Numbered from the stretch's first letter, positions 10,260 through 22,639 are shown. The stretch: 64,000 nt of DNA from Isoetes taiwanensis (GCA_021234155.1 JAJEKV010000078.1:2108001-2172000); one strand, 5' to 3'. Notes: a model not told the origin generated them from the letters alone. Numbers and translations: made by a program.

Positions 10260-12850
10260 CCCTTGTTTGTATAATGGCATATCCCCGAGTATATCTTTGG
10301 AATATACTCGAATATGTTGATGATCGCTCCAAACTGATTGTACCACTGTAAACTCTCGGTGGTTTTGCGTTCAAAATCTAGGATGGTCCAACCTGTTAAC
10401 CCGGCATGGCGCGGTGGTGCCTCAGCTCGAGTAGCCGGCTTCTTCCTTAGTCTTTAATCGCACAAAGGCCTTTGCACTCTCGGTTCTCGGTTCTTGTCCG
10501 GACTTCTAGAATTTTTGCAAACTGTTTTTTCGAAGCGTGGGCAGACCGGGCAAAAACGCTCTCCTCCAAATGGCCCGCGGCACGACAGATCAGCCCGATT
10601 GACATGGCGGATAACCATTAGCGACCGTCGGCCAATCCCTCCTTCTTTTGATTTTCCAGTCCGTCTTCACACAAATGGGATTTTTACGGCAAAGAATAGA
10701 CCTAGCTTGGCATGATTAGGCTCGATTCTACTCCTTCCTCGTCTCTATTTTGTTCTTTGCGGTTAAGCTTCAAGCCCAAGGGTTTTCTGCGAGGAGAACA
10801 GGTCGAAATCGTGAACGGCTTAGGGTAAGATCTGCGGGTTTTTCGCAGCTCAATCTTCTAAGCATAGGCAATTTCCCTCGACAAAGGTCCAACAAATCAA
10901 AAGCTGGGCAAAGCCCTTTCTAACTTCTTCCTTATTTTTGTGTTTTTTTTTTGTTTACAGTGTTAAAATTTTAAATTATGTCAGTTGTTTGCGAGCTCTT
11001 GGATTGGATTCGGAGGTTCAGTGGTGTAGCCATGGCGGATTCTGACAAAAAAACGGGTTCAAACACAAGAATATATCCCCTTTTTTTTCTCTCGATTCTT
11101 TTCATTCCATTTACATCCTTGTTACAGCTTAATACTCTCACAGATTCAACAAGATACTATTTCTCTATGCTATATTTGAATTTAATTTGCTTTTAATTCT
11201 CAGATGCATCATAGTGCTATCTATTGTTTAAATTTGGTTTTTCCGGCACCCCAAAAACTTTTTATATTTTTTTTTAACTTGATTTTCTAAGATTTCGAGG
11301 GTTTTGGCGGCCGGAAAATAATTCCGATTTGCCAAAAATCGGGAAAATTTCCTCAACTTTGATTTGGGGTTTGAATTTTGCCCCAATCTGTCCCTTCTAA
11401 TCCGGCATGCATATGCCACGACCGCTGCTGCATGTTCAAGGTAATGGCTTGCCCAGCCAGCCAAGTCTAGGGGTTAACTTGGAACGATTTATGGGCTCAG
11501 TGCATCAAACTTAATTCTTTGGAAGGTCAAGAGGATCCGGCAAAGAGCAGCACATCCGCTTTTGTGTTGCAGAGTTTGATTTGGAGGTTTTCCAATCTGG
11601 AAAAGCTTGGAGCTCAGCCATGCATTCTAGCTATGGCGCCTCTTTGGCGCTTCTTTGTTTTTGTCGGATCTACTTCAGCGATAGAGATCGCAGGTAAAAA
11701 GCTTCGTTATGTCCGGTTGAAGCCAATCCCCAAGAACTCTGGCTTTGACCTTTCTAGCGTGCCAACAATTTCGGATAAGGGTCTCGCTGATCACTGATTG
11801 CTCTTTACGCTTTTGTTGGCTCTGTTTTAATACTGATACTTTCTCCTTTTTTCAACAGGTGATCATTGCTCAGCTAAGATGGCGGTCGGCTTCTGATACG
11901 ATTGGTCTAAAATGGCACATCCGACCTTCACCATTGGCACAATCTGGACAGCACTATTCTGAAAGATATGGTTATCTTCTTGAGCTCTGTTTTGCCGTTA
12001 ACTCCAATGATATGCAGTGCCGTTTGAAGATCATAGTGCTTATAAAACCCCTTATAAAACCCAGACCCTGGTTTTTCCATATGCAGCGGCCTGGTAAAAA
12101 TGTATTTGAATTTCATCTTGGATGCTTGCTGCTGCCATAGCTGCGTGGAGTTCTGTTCCTACCATAGCCATAGCCAAAGCATTTTTTATTTGGCATCAAA
12201 GCTTACAGATAATTGTCTTTCTTTGCATAAATGTTTGCTACAAGATTGGGACTAACACATGTGCTTCTCTGTTGCAGAATTTCGTTCAGAGTTGAAGCTG
12301 CTTTTCGTATTTAGCAGCAGATTAATTTCAACAACAAAATCTCAGCTTCAAAGTATGCTGGGCATGGTAGCTATATACAATAGAAGCTAATCTCTCATGC
12401 ACTTAACCAGTCTGACATGCCTTTGGCGACAGGAGAATGTGAAGGTGAAGAGAGAAATGTTGGAATATAATGCTTTCAAGAAGAAGATTCAGCCTAGAAG
12501 GTATGTTTTTGTGGCCTCATAAAGTTAAATATTGCTGTCAGAGTTTATGCTCCTGGTTTGCATAATTATTTTATCTTTTATTGCATTCATTTTTTCTGAT
12601 TATGATATGCTGATATAGTGTATCTTTTTAGGAAAATAATATAAAAAGATACGTGCTGAGAAGAGAGCTGCAAATGAGATGAAAGTTTTGGGTGATTCGG
12701 AGATGCGAGCAAGAACAAATCCAACAGAGCAAAGCTGTAAGCTCTCACGTTTCCGTTTGTAGCATGAGTAGATGAGTAGGTTAAGTTGGTAAGCTATTTG
12801 ATCATGATGATAGATCAAAAAATGCATGGCATGCTTCTTATTATGTTACC
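10260..12850 (+). other. Exon-like scraps, possible captured or decayed gene
   Basis: The composition is more GC-rich at 10380-10700 and several intervals look like exons. An ATG-containing stretch ends in GATCGCAG|GTAAAAA near 11693. Another begins after TTTTCAACAG at about 11860. A third, at about 12433-12500, is bounded by GACAG and AAG|GTATGT and would encode a lysine/arginine-rich peptide including REMLEYNAFKKKIQPR. A fourth follows TTTTTAG at about 12631. I do not recognise the protein and cannot join the pieces into one frame. A gene fragment captured by the Helitron ending at 15688 is one possibility. Confidence 0.3.
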
Positions 12851-14600
12851 GTGATGCCAAGAACATGAGGATTCGGATTTGGCCTTATTAATATAACACA
12901 TTATTTGTTATCTGGTAAAGCCACTTTTGAAAGTCGGAAGTTGAGTATTTTTTATTTGTAATGATTGCACAGATGATTTCTTAGGGTCTGATGGCTAACA
13001 GCAATGTCAAAGTTGTTGTTTATGCAGTAAAGCATTTCCTTATCCCTTCCCTTAGTAACTCTTTGATGCAACTCTTTATTTCAAATTTATTCTCCATGTA
13101 GTTTCATAGCCCCAACAGCAATTTCATTTGGAGCATTCTGCCCTTACACCTTGGTAACTGTCTCTTACAACTATCGCTCATGCATATAGTCTGTTCTCTT
13201 GCCTATTGTGTTGTTGCTAATTTGACAAAGTAAAGATCACTATTGGTCAAACCAATGCCTGTAGATGCAGCTCTACCTGAAACTTTGCAGGACAATTGTG
13301 GGTTATCTCAAACTTAGATTTCTCTATAGAAGAAGTCCATCCACAGAATGTAGATTGGTGTTTGCAATGGATTGGTGTTTTTCATATGCTATACATGGTA
13401 ATTTATCCCACACTATATATTGATTTTGGCAATGATGTTTTCTTCTAGAGCTTGAATTATTTGACACAGTTTAGGAATATGATGCAATTTTAGCTATGTT
13501 ATCACCTATGCATTTTGGCAGTTGGTAGCAATACATAAAGCATTAGTGACTTTAGAGATGGTGACCTTTAAACTTCTGAAAATTTGATCTGTAGCACAAG
13601 GGATATTCACATTATTTATCCTGACACTATATTTGATGAAGGGACTAGAGAATTGAGTGCTGGGACGCAAATTTGACAAACTGATTTGGCTAGATCCGAA
13701 AGAGGAAGCATTGTTTTATTTATGATTTGCTTGGTAGGCATTTATATGTCAGTAGTATTTTGGAGCATAATTTCGCCCCAGAATTGTCAACTCAACTATT
13801 GGCTCTAACCATTGTCTCTGATAGTTGACAATTGCTTCCTTGCATTTGCAGATTTTCAAGGCGATGCATTAGTTTTGGCATGTGACCTGAGGCAGTGCCG
13901 TAAGGATTACACTTCTTTGGTCTCCTATTGAGTGTCCAACCCACAGCCTCTTCAAGCCATTGTTTCTATGACATCATTGACAGCCTAGATTCTCACACCT
14001 ATGTCATTATTTCAACACAGAAATGGGTTCAAGATTTCTTAGGATACAATTATCTTGCATGATGAAAAAGTTTTTAATTTCAAATAGATTCTAGGTACTT
14101 TAGCTGGGTTTAAAAAGTAGCCCTGGAAATGGAAGATATATAGTGTTAAAATTGATGTAATTGAAGTCTAGAATCTCAGATGAGTCATTCTGTCTGAAGA
14201 TGCGCAGATAATCTTTTTTCCAGTGACAAGCACAGCAGCATCTAGATGGTCATATGATCAGTAATTCTGAATGTCTATTCTGCTGTGCTGAACTTTTTCT
14301 CTGGCATATAACTTTTACCTTCAAGAAATGCACTGATTAACATCTTGACCCTCTGACATACTTTGGACATGCAACTATTTTTCTGGTTGTATGTGGTTAT
14401 TGGTGTTTATTTGGCATGATAGTTCCGCAGGGCCATGCAAAAAAGGTTCCCCTTTTAGTCTGAAAATAAGCGGAAAGCAGGCAATTGCTGGCTTATAGGC
14501 TCACAACTGTTTGTCTCTGAGATGTGGGGCACTATTCAGAAAATACAGCCAGCTCTTTATTCGAAATGAAATTTGACAAATCTTCATATGTTTTACAAGC
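12851..14600. other. No gene seen
   Basis: AT-rich sequence with no long open frame, domain motif or RNA gene that I can support. Confidence 0.5.
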
Positions 14601-14602
14601 AT

Positions 14603-14684
14603 GGTGTTAAAGACTTTCTATTCATCATTTGAGAACTTGAATTGGTGTTAAAGACTTTCTATTCATCATTTGAGAACTTGAATT
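14603..14684. repeat. Perfect 41-bp tandem duplication
   Basis: The unit beginning GGTGTTAAAGACTTTCTATT occurs at 14603 and again at 14644 with no difference. This implies a very recent duplication. Confidence 0.9.
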
Positions 14685-15660
14685 GGTGATGCAATTATTG
14701 GAAACACTTACCATTGCTTTTATATCAGAAAATCCTCTCTTCTGAAGATCATGTGCATAAAGGAAGAAGATTTCTTCATAATCTTCTAAGGAAAGAAAAA
14801 GATCTTTAGAATCTGCCTTTGTCTTTAATATCCACCTATATAATATTTAATCCATTCGCACGCTTCATTATTCAGAACCGGATCCATATCTTCAAATGCA
14901 ACATAGCTCGAATATGATTTTTCCATATGCAAACCCAAAATAGGCAATACAAGCACTGATAAAATTATAAGTTTATTTAATATTCAATAGTGCAATTGCC
15001 CACCTATAAAATTCGATTGGGTTATGTGGTCTTTCATAAAACGACAATGCAACTTAACCAATATAACTAATCCAATCTACGATCCAATAACTTCCCATAC
15101 TATGAAAACTCTACACAAACAACTCTACACAAACAACATCAAGTACATCATCGTCCCTTTCAATAAAAACACGCCTTATGTTCAAACTTCAACTTCTAAT
15201 TGAATTGTCAATGGCCCAAAACTACTTGATTGACTAGGCCATTCTTTATAATACACAAAATACTTCCAAGGCATAGAAATCAAATTTATCTACTTATATG
15301 GAAACTATCGTGACAATATTATAAGCTTTTAATCATGTCATCACTTTTAATTTTTTTTAGTTAAATGGTGTTAAAATGTTGCTAAATTTAGGCAGTTCAT
15401 TCATTTTACGCAATCTTATCCTTTCTTTTCCTACTTAATTCTACTATAGCAAGTTCATATCTCAGATGAGGTTTTATGTATAGAAAAGGAGTAGATCCTT
15501 GCGAGATTCGAGATTGGAATTCCATCGACTGCCAAATCCTTGCATACCTATGTTGTTGTGGAGCTTAAAGTTTACAAATGCCAATTCACTCATGACATCC
15601 TTATGGCACTGTTCTAAAGCCTACTAATGCAAAACCATTCTACAATCCACATTTGCTAAA

Positions 15661-15688
15661 GCCCGGCAACGCCGGGCACCATGACTAG
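15661..15688 (+). mobile_element. Helitron 3' end (hairpin plus CTAG)
   Basis: GCCCGGC AAC GCCGGGC forms a perfect 7-bp stem with a 3-base loop at 15661-15677. Seven bases later is CTAG (15685-15688), followed by T. A GC-rich hairpin about 10 bp before a terminal CTRR, inserted next to T, is the classic 3' end of plant Helitrons. The 5' TC end was not found with confidence, so the length of the element is unknown. No Rep/helicase coding is seen upstream, so it would be non-autonomous. Confidence 0.75.
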
Positions 15689-16344
15689 TTATTATTAGAC
15701 TCCTGATTGATATTTCATAGCAAGTATTCCAATGACCCAGAGACTACACAGAGAATTTCCTTCCAGGTAAACCCCTGTTAGAGACTGGCTTCCAAAACAA
15801 ACAGACAGGATTTTTTAATGGAATTTCCTCACTACAGACATAAACAAAAATTATTCACTCTCACAAATTATCATATAATCTGAAACAAAAGGCATCATGC
15901 ATAAGCATTGATGAACCGTATCCATACCATTATGCTCAAGCAAGCGGCAGAGAGCGGGATCGAACGTGCACCTAAAAGGGTAGTTTTTCCATTCCAACCA
16001 ATTCATCTTTATACAATATTAGTTCAAACTTGACCAATCTAAACCATCCAAAAATCGCCCAAACCCGCTTTGGGGCCGTGGAAACCGGCTAACCGAACAA
16101 AATATGGCGATAATACTCCGCTTTAGTTGGATTTCCTTAGTGGATGTAGTTGCCGAGGAGCCAAAAATATGGATAACCGGAAGTGCCGACATTAGCCATG
16201 ATAGTGAAAATACACGGTCGAAATCATTCAAGGGAGATCTAGAAAAGTGATTCGTGTTAATGCCAAGTCGAGTAGTGTAGATCCCGAGATGCAACTGCAG
16301 GCAAACAATATGCCCGACCGAAAGAGGTCTAGGGTTTTGCAGCT
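15689..16344. other. No gene seen
   Basis: No recognisable domain. Open frames on the minus strand (16019-16294, 16228-16464) are short and show no motif. Confidence 0.4.
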
Positions 16345-16827
16345 ATGGTAGCAGACAAATACGACGACATTGCTCCTCTCACAGATATGGACGACTTCCG
16401 TGCTATGGGGCTTGAAGAAACGGGTATGCATGATGCCCTTATCCAAAACCTTTCTAAATCTCATACTTCGTCAGGTTTAGACAGAAGAACACCCCTCATT
16501 GCAATTTCTCCGTTGAAAAATCTTTCTATTCCAAGATCAAATGAAACAATGCATATTCCCTCTTCTGCTAGTTCATCCAAATTGCCAAAAGTTTCTACTG
16601 CTAGTGTCTCATCTTTTGTACAACATAAAGAATCTAGTCTAGAGTCTTCTTCTCCTCATCCAATTCATTTTGATGTTAGGAATAATCCAAGCAAGAACAA
16701 AACCCCCAACATTAGGCTTGCTACGCTACCCCCTTCTGATTGTATTTTCTATATTTCATCGATAACAAAGTTGGCTAAAACAACCTTACAGGTAGCCAGG
16801 ATCAATTTCTTCACAGGATGCAGGTGA
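16345..16827 (+). CDS. Hypothetical serine-rich protein, 160 codons
   Basis: An ATG-started frame encodes an acidic N-terminus (MVADKYDDIAPLTDMDDFRA) followed by a serine/proline-rich low-complexity middle (SSASSSKLPKVSTASVSSF). I recognise no domain. The acidic start followed by a disordered serine-rich region could be the N-terminus of a LINE ORF1 or a single exon of an unknown gene. It could also be chance. A retroposon with an ORF1-like C-terminus lies about 1.2 kb downstream on the same strand, so a single decayed LINE is possible, but no frame joins them. Confidence 0.3.
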   Translation: MVADKYDDIAPLTDMDDFRAMGLEETGMHDALIQNLSKSHTSSGLDRRTPLIAISPLKNLSIPRSNETMHIPSSASSSKLPKVSTASVSSFVQHKESSLESSSPHPIHFDVRNNPSKNKTPNIRLATLPPSDCIFYISSITKLAKTTLQVARINFFTGCR

Positions 16828-17629
16828 TGGTTTTTTTTTTTATGGAAATGACTTGGGTCTTATGTTAATTAGTATCATAATGTAGACTTCAGATACATGT
16901 TAATGTTATATTTGCCTTCTAAACTTGTATATATTGGTGATGTGATACAGATTTTCTATTGCTTGTGTGAGCATATGCATTTCCAATGGTAGCAATTTCT
17001 GTAGCCGCTCTTCGATATGCACATCAAGTACAACATCCTCTCACAAAAGCAATGGCTCTTGTACTCTCTCTGGCATCAACAACATCAGTCATTGCCGCCT
17101 TAGCATCTGGGCGCCACCGGTGCCAGCCTAACAAGCAGCAGAAGAGGAGGAGCGTAGCTCCAGAACTCAAATTCCAGCCAAGCATCCGCCGTTGGCAAGG
17201 GCTTCGGCAAGCTTGGGGCCCAGTTCGGCAGCATCCAGCTAATTCGGGCATAGCCATATCCACCTGTTTTCTCTCTGCCTTCGGCTCCGCTCCACCGGAA
17301 TTGGCATCAGATCGGTTCTGCCGTGGAGCTCGATTCTGACATCGTGGTGGTTCTTGCAACTTTTTCTGGTATGGTAGCACATCTTTCCACTTAGTTTGGT
17401 TTGGCAGTTTTAGCCCCTGCACCAACAGGCCCAGCTCTTATCCCAGCCCGGCCCTATAGTTCGCACACCAGCTTGTAATTCATAGGCCCGTACCTCTAAT
17501 TTCTGGCCCACTCCTTTTACAACCCTCCTCGCCTTTGTACATTCCTCGCCTATTCGCTAGCTATCACAGAACTTCGCTTTTGTGGCCTCGGTCAATCTTC
17601 TTCAAAGAAGGTCTTACGCCACTTTAAGG

Positions 17630-18856
17630 CCCGGTTCGGCGAGACTCGGGGAGGTTTTCGGCAAAAACCGATTCAGATCCATTCGGCCGGCTGCAACAAC
17701 AAAGCACTGCCGGCGATTTTTGCCACACAAGATGACCCGTGAAGATTAAAAGCGCATGGCTCGGGGAGACCATAAAGAACCTGATTGAGCACGGCGTCTG
17801 CTTTGACAAACCCTATGACCCCAATTGAGCCATACCTTCATGCGGCCCCTTTCTTTGGGCTGACATCCCATCGACCCATCTTTTCTGCATCTTTAGTTGC
17901 GGCCTTGGACATGATTGATGCTCAGCTCCAGATGTTTGCCTTGGGGATACTTGCGGGATCCGCCGGGGTCCGGCTCTCAGATTACTCTCACGCGAGAGAC
18001 ATCTGCTCGGTTGCCACTAGAAGGCTAGGTACAACTTCTTGAGTTATTGTTAAGGTCTGCAGGTACGCAATCGGCCGATCACAATAATGTTTCACCGGTT
18101 AATCTAGCATTGGGCCCTCGCCTCGACCATATAGGTGCTATATGTCGGACGATGGTATGCACAGGGCCGGATGAACCGGTCTCAATGCCCACGGTCCACG
18201 CAGCGAGGATTTGTTGCCCACCGCCCATGCCGGGAGTCCGCCTTCGAGGTTTGGTAGAGCCCGCGGAGAACATGCATCGCCCCTCACCTTCGCGTGTTGT
18301 AGGTGCTGCGAAGGAGATGGGTAACTTCGCGCCCTTTCTGAGGCGGCTGCCCTCTTTTCGGTCCGTGATGCACATACCGCTGACGGCGGCATCCTTTTCG
18401 CCCGGGTTGGAGCAAAGATGGCCCGACCGCCCCATCATCTCTTGGTCCGCTTTCGATGCTTTTTCCAGGCTGCACATCTTATGGCATGGCAATCATTTGA
18501 AGGGAACCACCTTCTCTGTTCAAGAAGATTTGACCCCAGCACAGCTTTGCAGGCGGAAAGAAGAGCTATGTCGAGTGTGCGAGGCTCGCCTACAACGGAA
18601 ATGGGCAGTGTATAGGGAAGGCCAAGCTATCATTCGGGATCGATGGGTCGGCCGATCCTCGGACAATTCTGCATAGCCACCTGCTCCTGCTTTTTTGCCT
18701 TTATTTGCATGTTGTAACGGGGCTTAGACCCCATGTTGTGTTTTTTGGGCTTCGGCCCTCTGTTCTGTTAGGGCTTATGTCCCCTTTGTTTGTTCTGGTC
18801 CCATAACCCGATTGGGTTCCGTGGACGTTAAAAATTTCTTCCTTCCTTCCTTCCTC
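17630..18856 (+). mobile_element. Retroposon with LINE ORF1-like C-terminus and microsatellite tail
   Basis: GC-rich sequence with a frame closing at 18676. Its last 70 codons contain FSVQEDLTPAQLCRRKEEL followed by ARLQRKWAVYREGQAIIRD. The pattern of a basic helix followed by an R/G-D-containing strand resembles the C-terminal domain of LINE ORF1 proteins; that family assignment is inference. The stop is followed by a 3' UTR with GGGCTTAGACCCC and GGCTTCGGCC hairpin-like repeats, then CGTGGACGTTAAAAA and a TTCC microsatellite (about 18838-18853). No reverse transcriptase lies between the ORF1-like end and the tail. A similar partial copy is at 42500-42840. Confidence 0.55.
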
Positions 18857-18859
18857 TTC

Positions 18860-19800
18860 ATCTCAACCTTGGCCAACTTAGTGTTTTGGGGGTACTCTAT
18901 TTCCAAATGATTCGGCAATTGCGATAACTAGCAGGAAACAGAAGATCAAAATTCTTCATAAAAAGGCAGATCTGAAAAATAACGAGACTAGACATTGAAG
19001 TTCCGTGGTTGCTTTAGAAGCAGAAAGGTTCCCATCAAGTGGAATACAAATTACAAAGAAAACTCCTTGACTTTGTACATATAAACTATCTTGAGTCTGT
19101 AACATATGCATATGATTTTGCCTAAAACCGATAGCCCCAAGATGATCGGGGCGACCTTGACATCTCGTCATAATTGTTTCATTTTTTTGTGGTGTAACTA
19201 TTTGGACTTAGCCTTTTCAAGGACTCGGTATTATTTTTATCACATTACATATAAAATTATTGCCTGGATTCTCCAACATCCAAAAGTTAAAAAAAAAAGG
19301 AAAGCCCTGTGCTTACGTGTTCGATAGATGCCGTGGAAAGCATGACATCGCTCACACAGTTGCGGCTCCAAGTGAATGAATTAACAGGTCCAATCCCTGA
19401 TGGTTTACACAATGTTGTTACTATGGCCTGAACCTGAACGACAATCAATTAACTGGTACTATTCCCCCTGGCTTGTCAAGTTTGCTTTTAAAAGTATTTG
19501 CAGTGGATGATAATAGTCTAATAGGCCCCATTCCAGTTTTTGATCCTTCTGTAAATTTCAAATATGTCCACAATAGTTTTTGTGACGCTGTTCCTGGGCG
19601 TAGCTGCAGACCAGATGTTATGGCCTTGTCATTCATTGGGGCTGTGGGCTTTCCGTTCGTTATCATGTCTCCAAGTTCAAACCATCAATAAGCCCCGACC
19701 CATCAAATGACCCAACAAGAACCATGAAACAAAAGGAGAACAAGAAACATGAAAACACACTCTCTGGCCACCGGAGGGCAACCCTCCGTGCGCAGCACCT
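18860..19800. other. No gene recognised
   Basis: Open frames on both strands at 19440-19690 overlap each other and show no motif I can name. One reading (+) has a short leucine-rich-repeat-like stretch (DNSLIGPIPVFDPS, around 19510-19545), preceded at 19360-19460 by LQVNELTGPIPDG- and LNDNQLTGTIPPG-like readings. This suggests a decayed piece of a leucine-rich-repeat receptor-like gene. Confidence 0.35.
19360..19690 (+). pseudogene. Possible leucine-rich-repeat receptor-like fragment
   Basis: Translated in shifting plus frames, the sequence gives repeats of the plant LRR type: L-x-x-N-x-L-x-G-x-I-P appears as QVNELTGPIPDG (about 19366-19402), NDNQLTGTIPPGLSSL (about 19435-19485) and DNSLIGPIPVF (about 19507-19540). 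A short SFCDAVPGRSC-like cysteine pair follows near 19575-19610, as often caps plant LRR domains. Spacing between repeats is near 24 residues when a frame change is allowed. No kinase domain or start is seen. It would be a pseudogene scrap of an LRR receptor-like protein. Confidence 0.5.
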
Positions 19801-19922
19801 TGTTTTTATAACAACCTATTCAATTGTTTTAGGGATATATATAGTCTATGGTTTCAAGAATTGTTTTTTAATATCCATATCAAATCCCCCTGGAACCCCC
19901 TGTTATTTTGCTACATATTTGG
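19801..19922. repeat. Dispersed repeat, second copy of 9738-9848
   Basis: Direct copy of the segment at 9738-9848 (CTATTCAATTGTTTTAGG through TGTTATTTTGCTACAT), joined at its right end to a LINE fragment. Confidence 0.75.
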
Positions 19923-19924
19923 AA

Positions 19925-20110
19925 TAAGCTACGAAGCCAAGCTTTTACTTAGCATCAGGATGGTTGTTGTGGTCCATCTGGAAGCATAGAAGATTGTATG
20001 TTTTTAAGGGCTTGGAGATTCCAGCTGCTGCTGCCTTTTAGGAAGCTCAAGACAGAACTACTAAGGCCTACCATTGTTTCTTCACTTGCTCCTGCCAAAC
20101 AACAGTTGAT
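19925..20110 (+). pseudogene. L1-type LINE scrap: end of zinc-binding domain
   Basis: In one plus frame the sequence reads FYLASGWLLWSIWKHRRLYVFKG. This closely matches FHLAAGWSLWTIWKR followed by RLAIFKG in the better LINE fragment at 28950-29345, and AWTIWWKRRNALIF at 47.87 kb (minus). That motif lies at the C-terminal side of the zf-RVT region of plant L1 ORF2. Stops follow. It is a 3'-terminal scrap only. Confidence 0.6.
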
Positions 20111-22460
20111 CTTTGAGACTTATTTGGGGGTGTTGTCTTATGCATAGGTTGGTGGTCCTACTCAGTGGATCATGATTATCCTCTGAGATTTTAATCCCGC
20201 CTATGCAGTTGTATCTGTCTTTGGCTTGGACTTATAATAAGTTTGACGTCCTTCCAAATAAAAAACCTCCACTCCATATTGACTCTGATCAAAGCCTTTA
20301 ACAACTGGTTTTTGGAAAAAATAATTTTGCTTGGAAATCTGGAACCAAGCTCTGGTCTTTGGCTAGGGATCAGCATTTAGATTTTCATGAAGAATTCAAA
20401 TTGGAAAAAATAGTTGTTGTGGCTGATTTTGACTATTTAAGGCCGCTTGTTGCAATGCTGAAGTTGTAGACATATATTTCAAATTGGTCATTGGGCCCGC
20501 AGTTCCTCATTTATTGTCGAGGTTCCCCTTTTGTTGCACCCTTTGTTATAGAAACATATATTTGACATCCTACTTTTGCTTGTTGCATTGCTGCTTTTAA
20601 TATTAGTCCTTCCTTTACAAACTTCACTTTTCTATCCGACTGATTCCTTATTTTAGTATTCAGAACCTTTTAAAGAATAGAGATTCTGATTTCAAGTTAA
20701 AGTGCAAATATCAATGAGCCTTTACAATGGTTTAATATTATCTTATATCCCTTATTGTTTTGGGGAACCATTAGGAATAATAATATTTACATAATATTTG
20801 CCATATTTTCCAACTCATTCAACGTGGATCACTTCCTCTCGCTTGCTTCATATCAGAATTTTTAAGAAAAACCTTTTTGAGATATCTCCATGGAATGTTC
20901 AATGCAGAAGTATCCCAGTTTGGTGGAAGAAATCTCGAAAGTATATATTTTTTAAGGCGCAATTTGGATATGCTAGCCATTTTGATTGCAAACAAAGGGT
21001 CTTAGACATCAAGACTCTAATTCTTATGCATCGTGAAATACTGCGTTATCAAATAGTATATCAGAGAATAAGTATGACAGTTTTGATGAGCTTTTGAGCA
21101 GTTTTTGAGAACTTAATGAACAATGCCTTTTAGATATTGCTGATTCTGATTTTAAATATGTTAAGTTTAATTATCGCAAAGAGCACATTCGAAATAATCT
21201 TCCTAGTGCTTTCCTAGAGGCTATCAAAACTACTCTTAGGTCCGAAGAAGCCAAGATCCTAAAAGAGAAAAGAAATACTATGCATCTTGTGACGAAGTTG
21301 GAAATTCTTGTGTTGGCACCGTTATCGAAAATGCTTGCAAACTACCAAAATTTATCATATTATTATATTTCTAAGATCAACGCAGCTGCTTAACTATTTA
21401 TATAGTCAAAGTCAAGTACAAAGTAATTTACAAGTTTCTATGGAGGCATATGAAGAACGAAGTTAGATTGCCAAGAAAATGGTAAAGAAGTTACAATATT
21501 ATTTGGCAGATGACTTATAAAAAGAAATGAGGCTCAAGCGATACGATTGCAGTCAAATTAAGAACTTCGACTTACTCAGGTAACAAATGCTCCAAAAAGC
21601 ATGCCTTTCCACATTGTGAAATTGATGGCAATGAAGATGTGGATGCAAAAACTAAAAAGAAATATCTAATATACTTCATTTGTAAGTCTAAATTCGCTTG
21701 GGCTGGTATAGATGGAGACTTTGTCTCAAGAATTAGGATAAAACATCTTATGTGTATTATTCGGTCAAGGAGCTGGTTCCTTCGATTTGTTTTATATTTT
21801 TTTTTTCCAGCTAGTATAGCTTTAAGGGTTGCCTTAACGCAGGTCAAATGGAGCGTGGTCTTTGAATTTGATGATAAGGTGTACCATTTTTTGAGGTCTA
21901 TTATTGAGACTTTGAAAAAAAATGGCAAGACTCGATGCAGGTGAAGAAAATAAAAAATCTGCGACTGATATGCCTAGTGGTTTAGACAAGCCTGACATAA
22001 GCATCATTCAAAGTACAAACCTGAGTAATATGGATGATATCTTGGATAAATTGGATGCCAAATAGTTTCAACAAGGATTCCATAAGAATAAGATGCTTTT
22101 TGAGGGGACAGAATGAGGTATAATTGTACTGGATCCGAACCTTGAAAAACTTGATGCCCTAAATAAATAGTTTCATGGTGTTATGTCGTTTTTAACTGTA
22201 GACTTTGGAAGCATCCTTTAATTTTGGATACATGGATTGTGAACAGCTTGAAAATGAGGATGAAGACCCTAGAAGTGAGGATGCGGCAGAAGGCAGTGAA
22301 AGAAAAAAATTGAAATGGATGGTATTTAAGAATTTGTTGATGAGTTGCAAAGAGAGTTGCTCGGAAGTACCAATATTTTACTGATTCTCAGTTTAATGAA
22401 GGAGCTGAGAATGTGCAACAGCTAGGTGCTGCAATAGAAGCCGAGTAATTATATGCTATT
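20111..22460. other. Unassigned repeat-like sequence
   Basis: Short open pieces on the plus strand, for example one including ELNEQCLLDIADSDFKYV near 21114-21167 and one including KKYLIYFICKSKFAWAGIDG near 21655-21715, look like remains of a coding element. I do not recognise the family. No intact frame spans them. Much of the right part (21950-22440) is acidic-codon-rich and broken by stops. Confidence 0.3.
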
Positions 22461-22479
22461 TAAAAATGGATACGATGCA

Positions 22480-22572
22480 GACCCGCCCATTGTCCAAGAT
22501 TCCCCACTGCTGCCTCCCCCAGAGTCTGGGCCATGTCTCACTCCTAGTGTGGCTCATCTGAAAAGATCATCT
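22480..22572 (-). pseudogene. Organellar small-subunit rRNA fragment
   Basis: On the minus strand this reads through the highly conserved small-subunit rRNA segment GCCACACT...GAGACATGGCCC, then GGCAGCAGTGGGGAATCTT and GGACAATGGGCG. These are bacterial-type (mitochondrial or plastid) rRNA landmarks, not nuclear 18S. A few changes from the universal sequence are visible, such as GACTCTGGGGG where CTCC(T)ACGGG is expected. Only about 93 bp is present, so it is a fragment. Confidence 0.8.
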
Positions 22573-22639
22573 ACCCTACAACAGGGAATGAAATAGGGAA
22601 CTGAAATCCGATGCCGACCATTAGTCGAAGGAGAAGAGA

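Noticed and set aside
18079-18492. Long minus-strand frame at 18.1-18.5 kb
   Set aside because: It is the shadow of the plus-strand ORF1-like frame, which has the recognisable C-terminus and 3' end.
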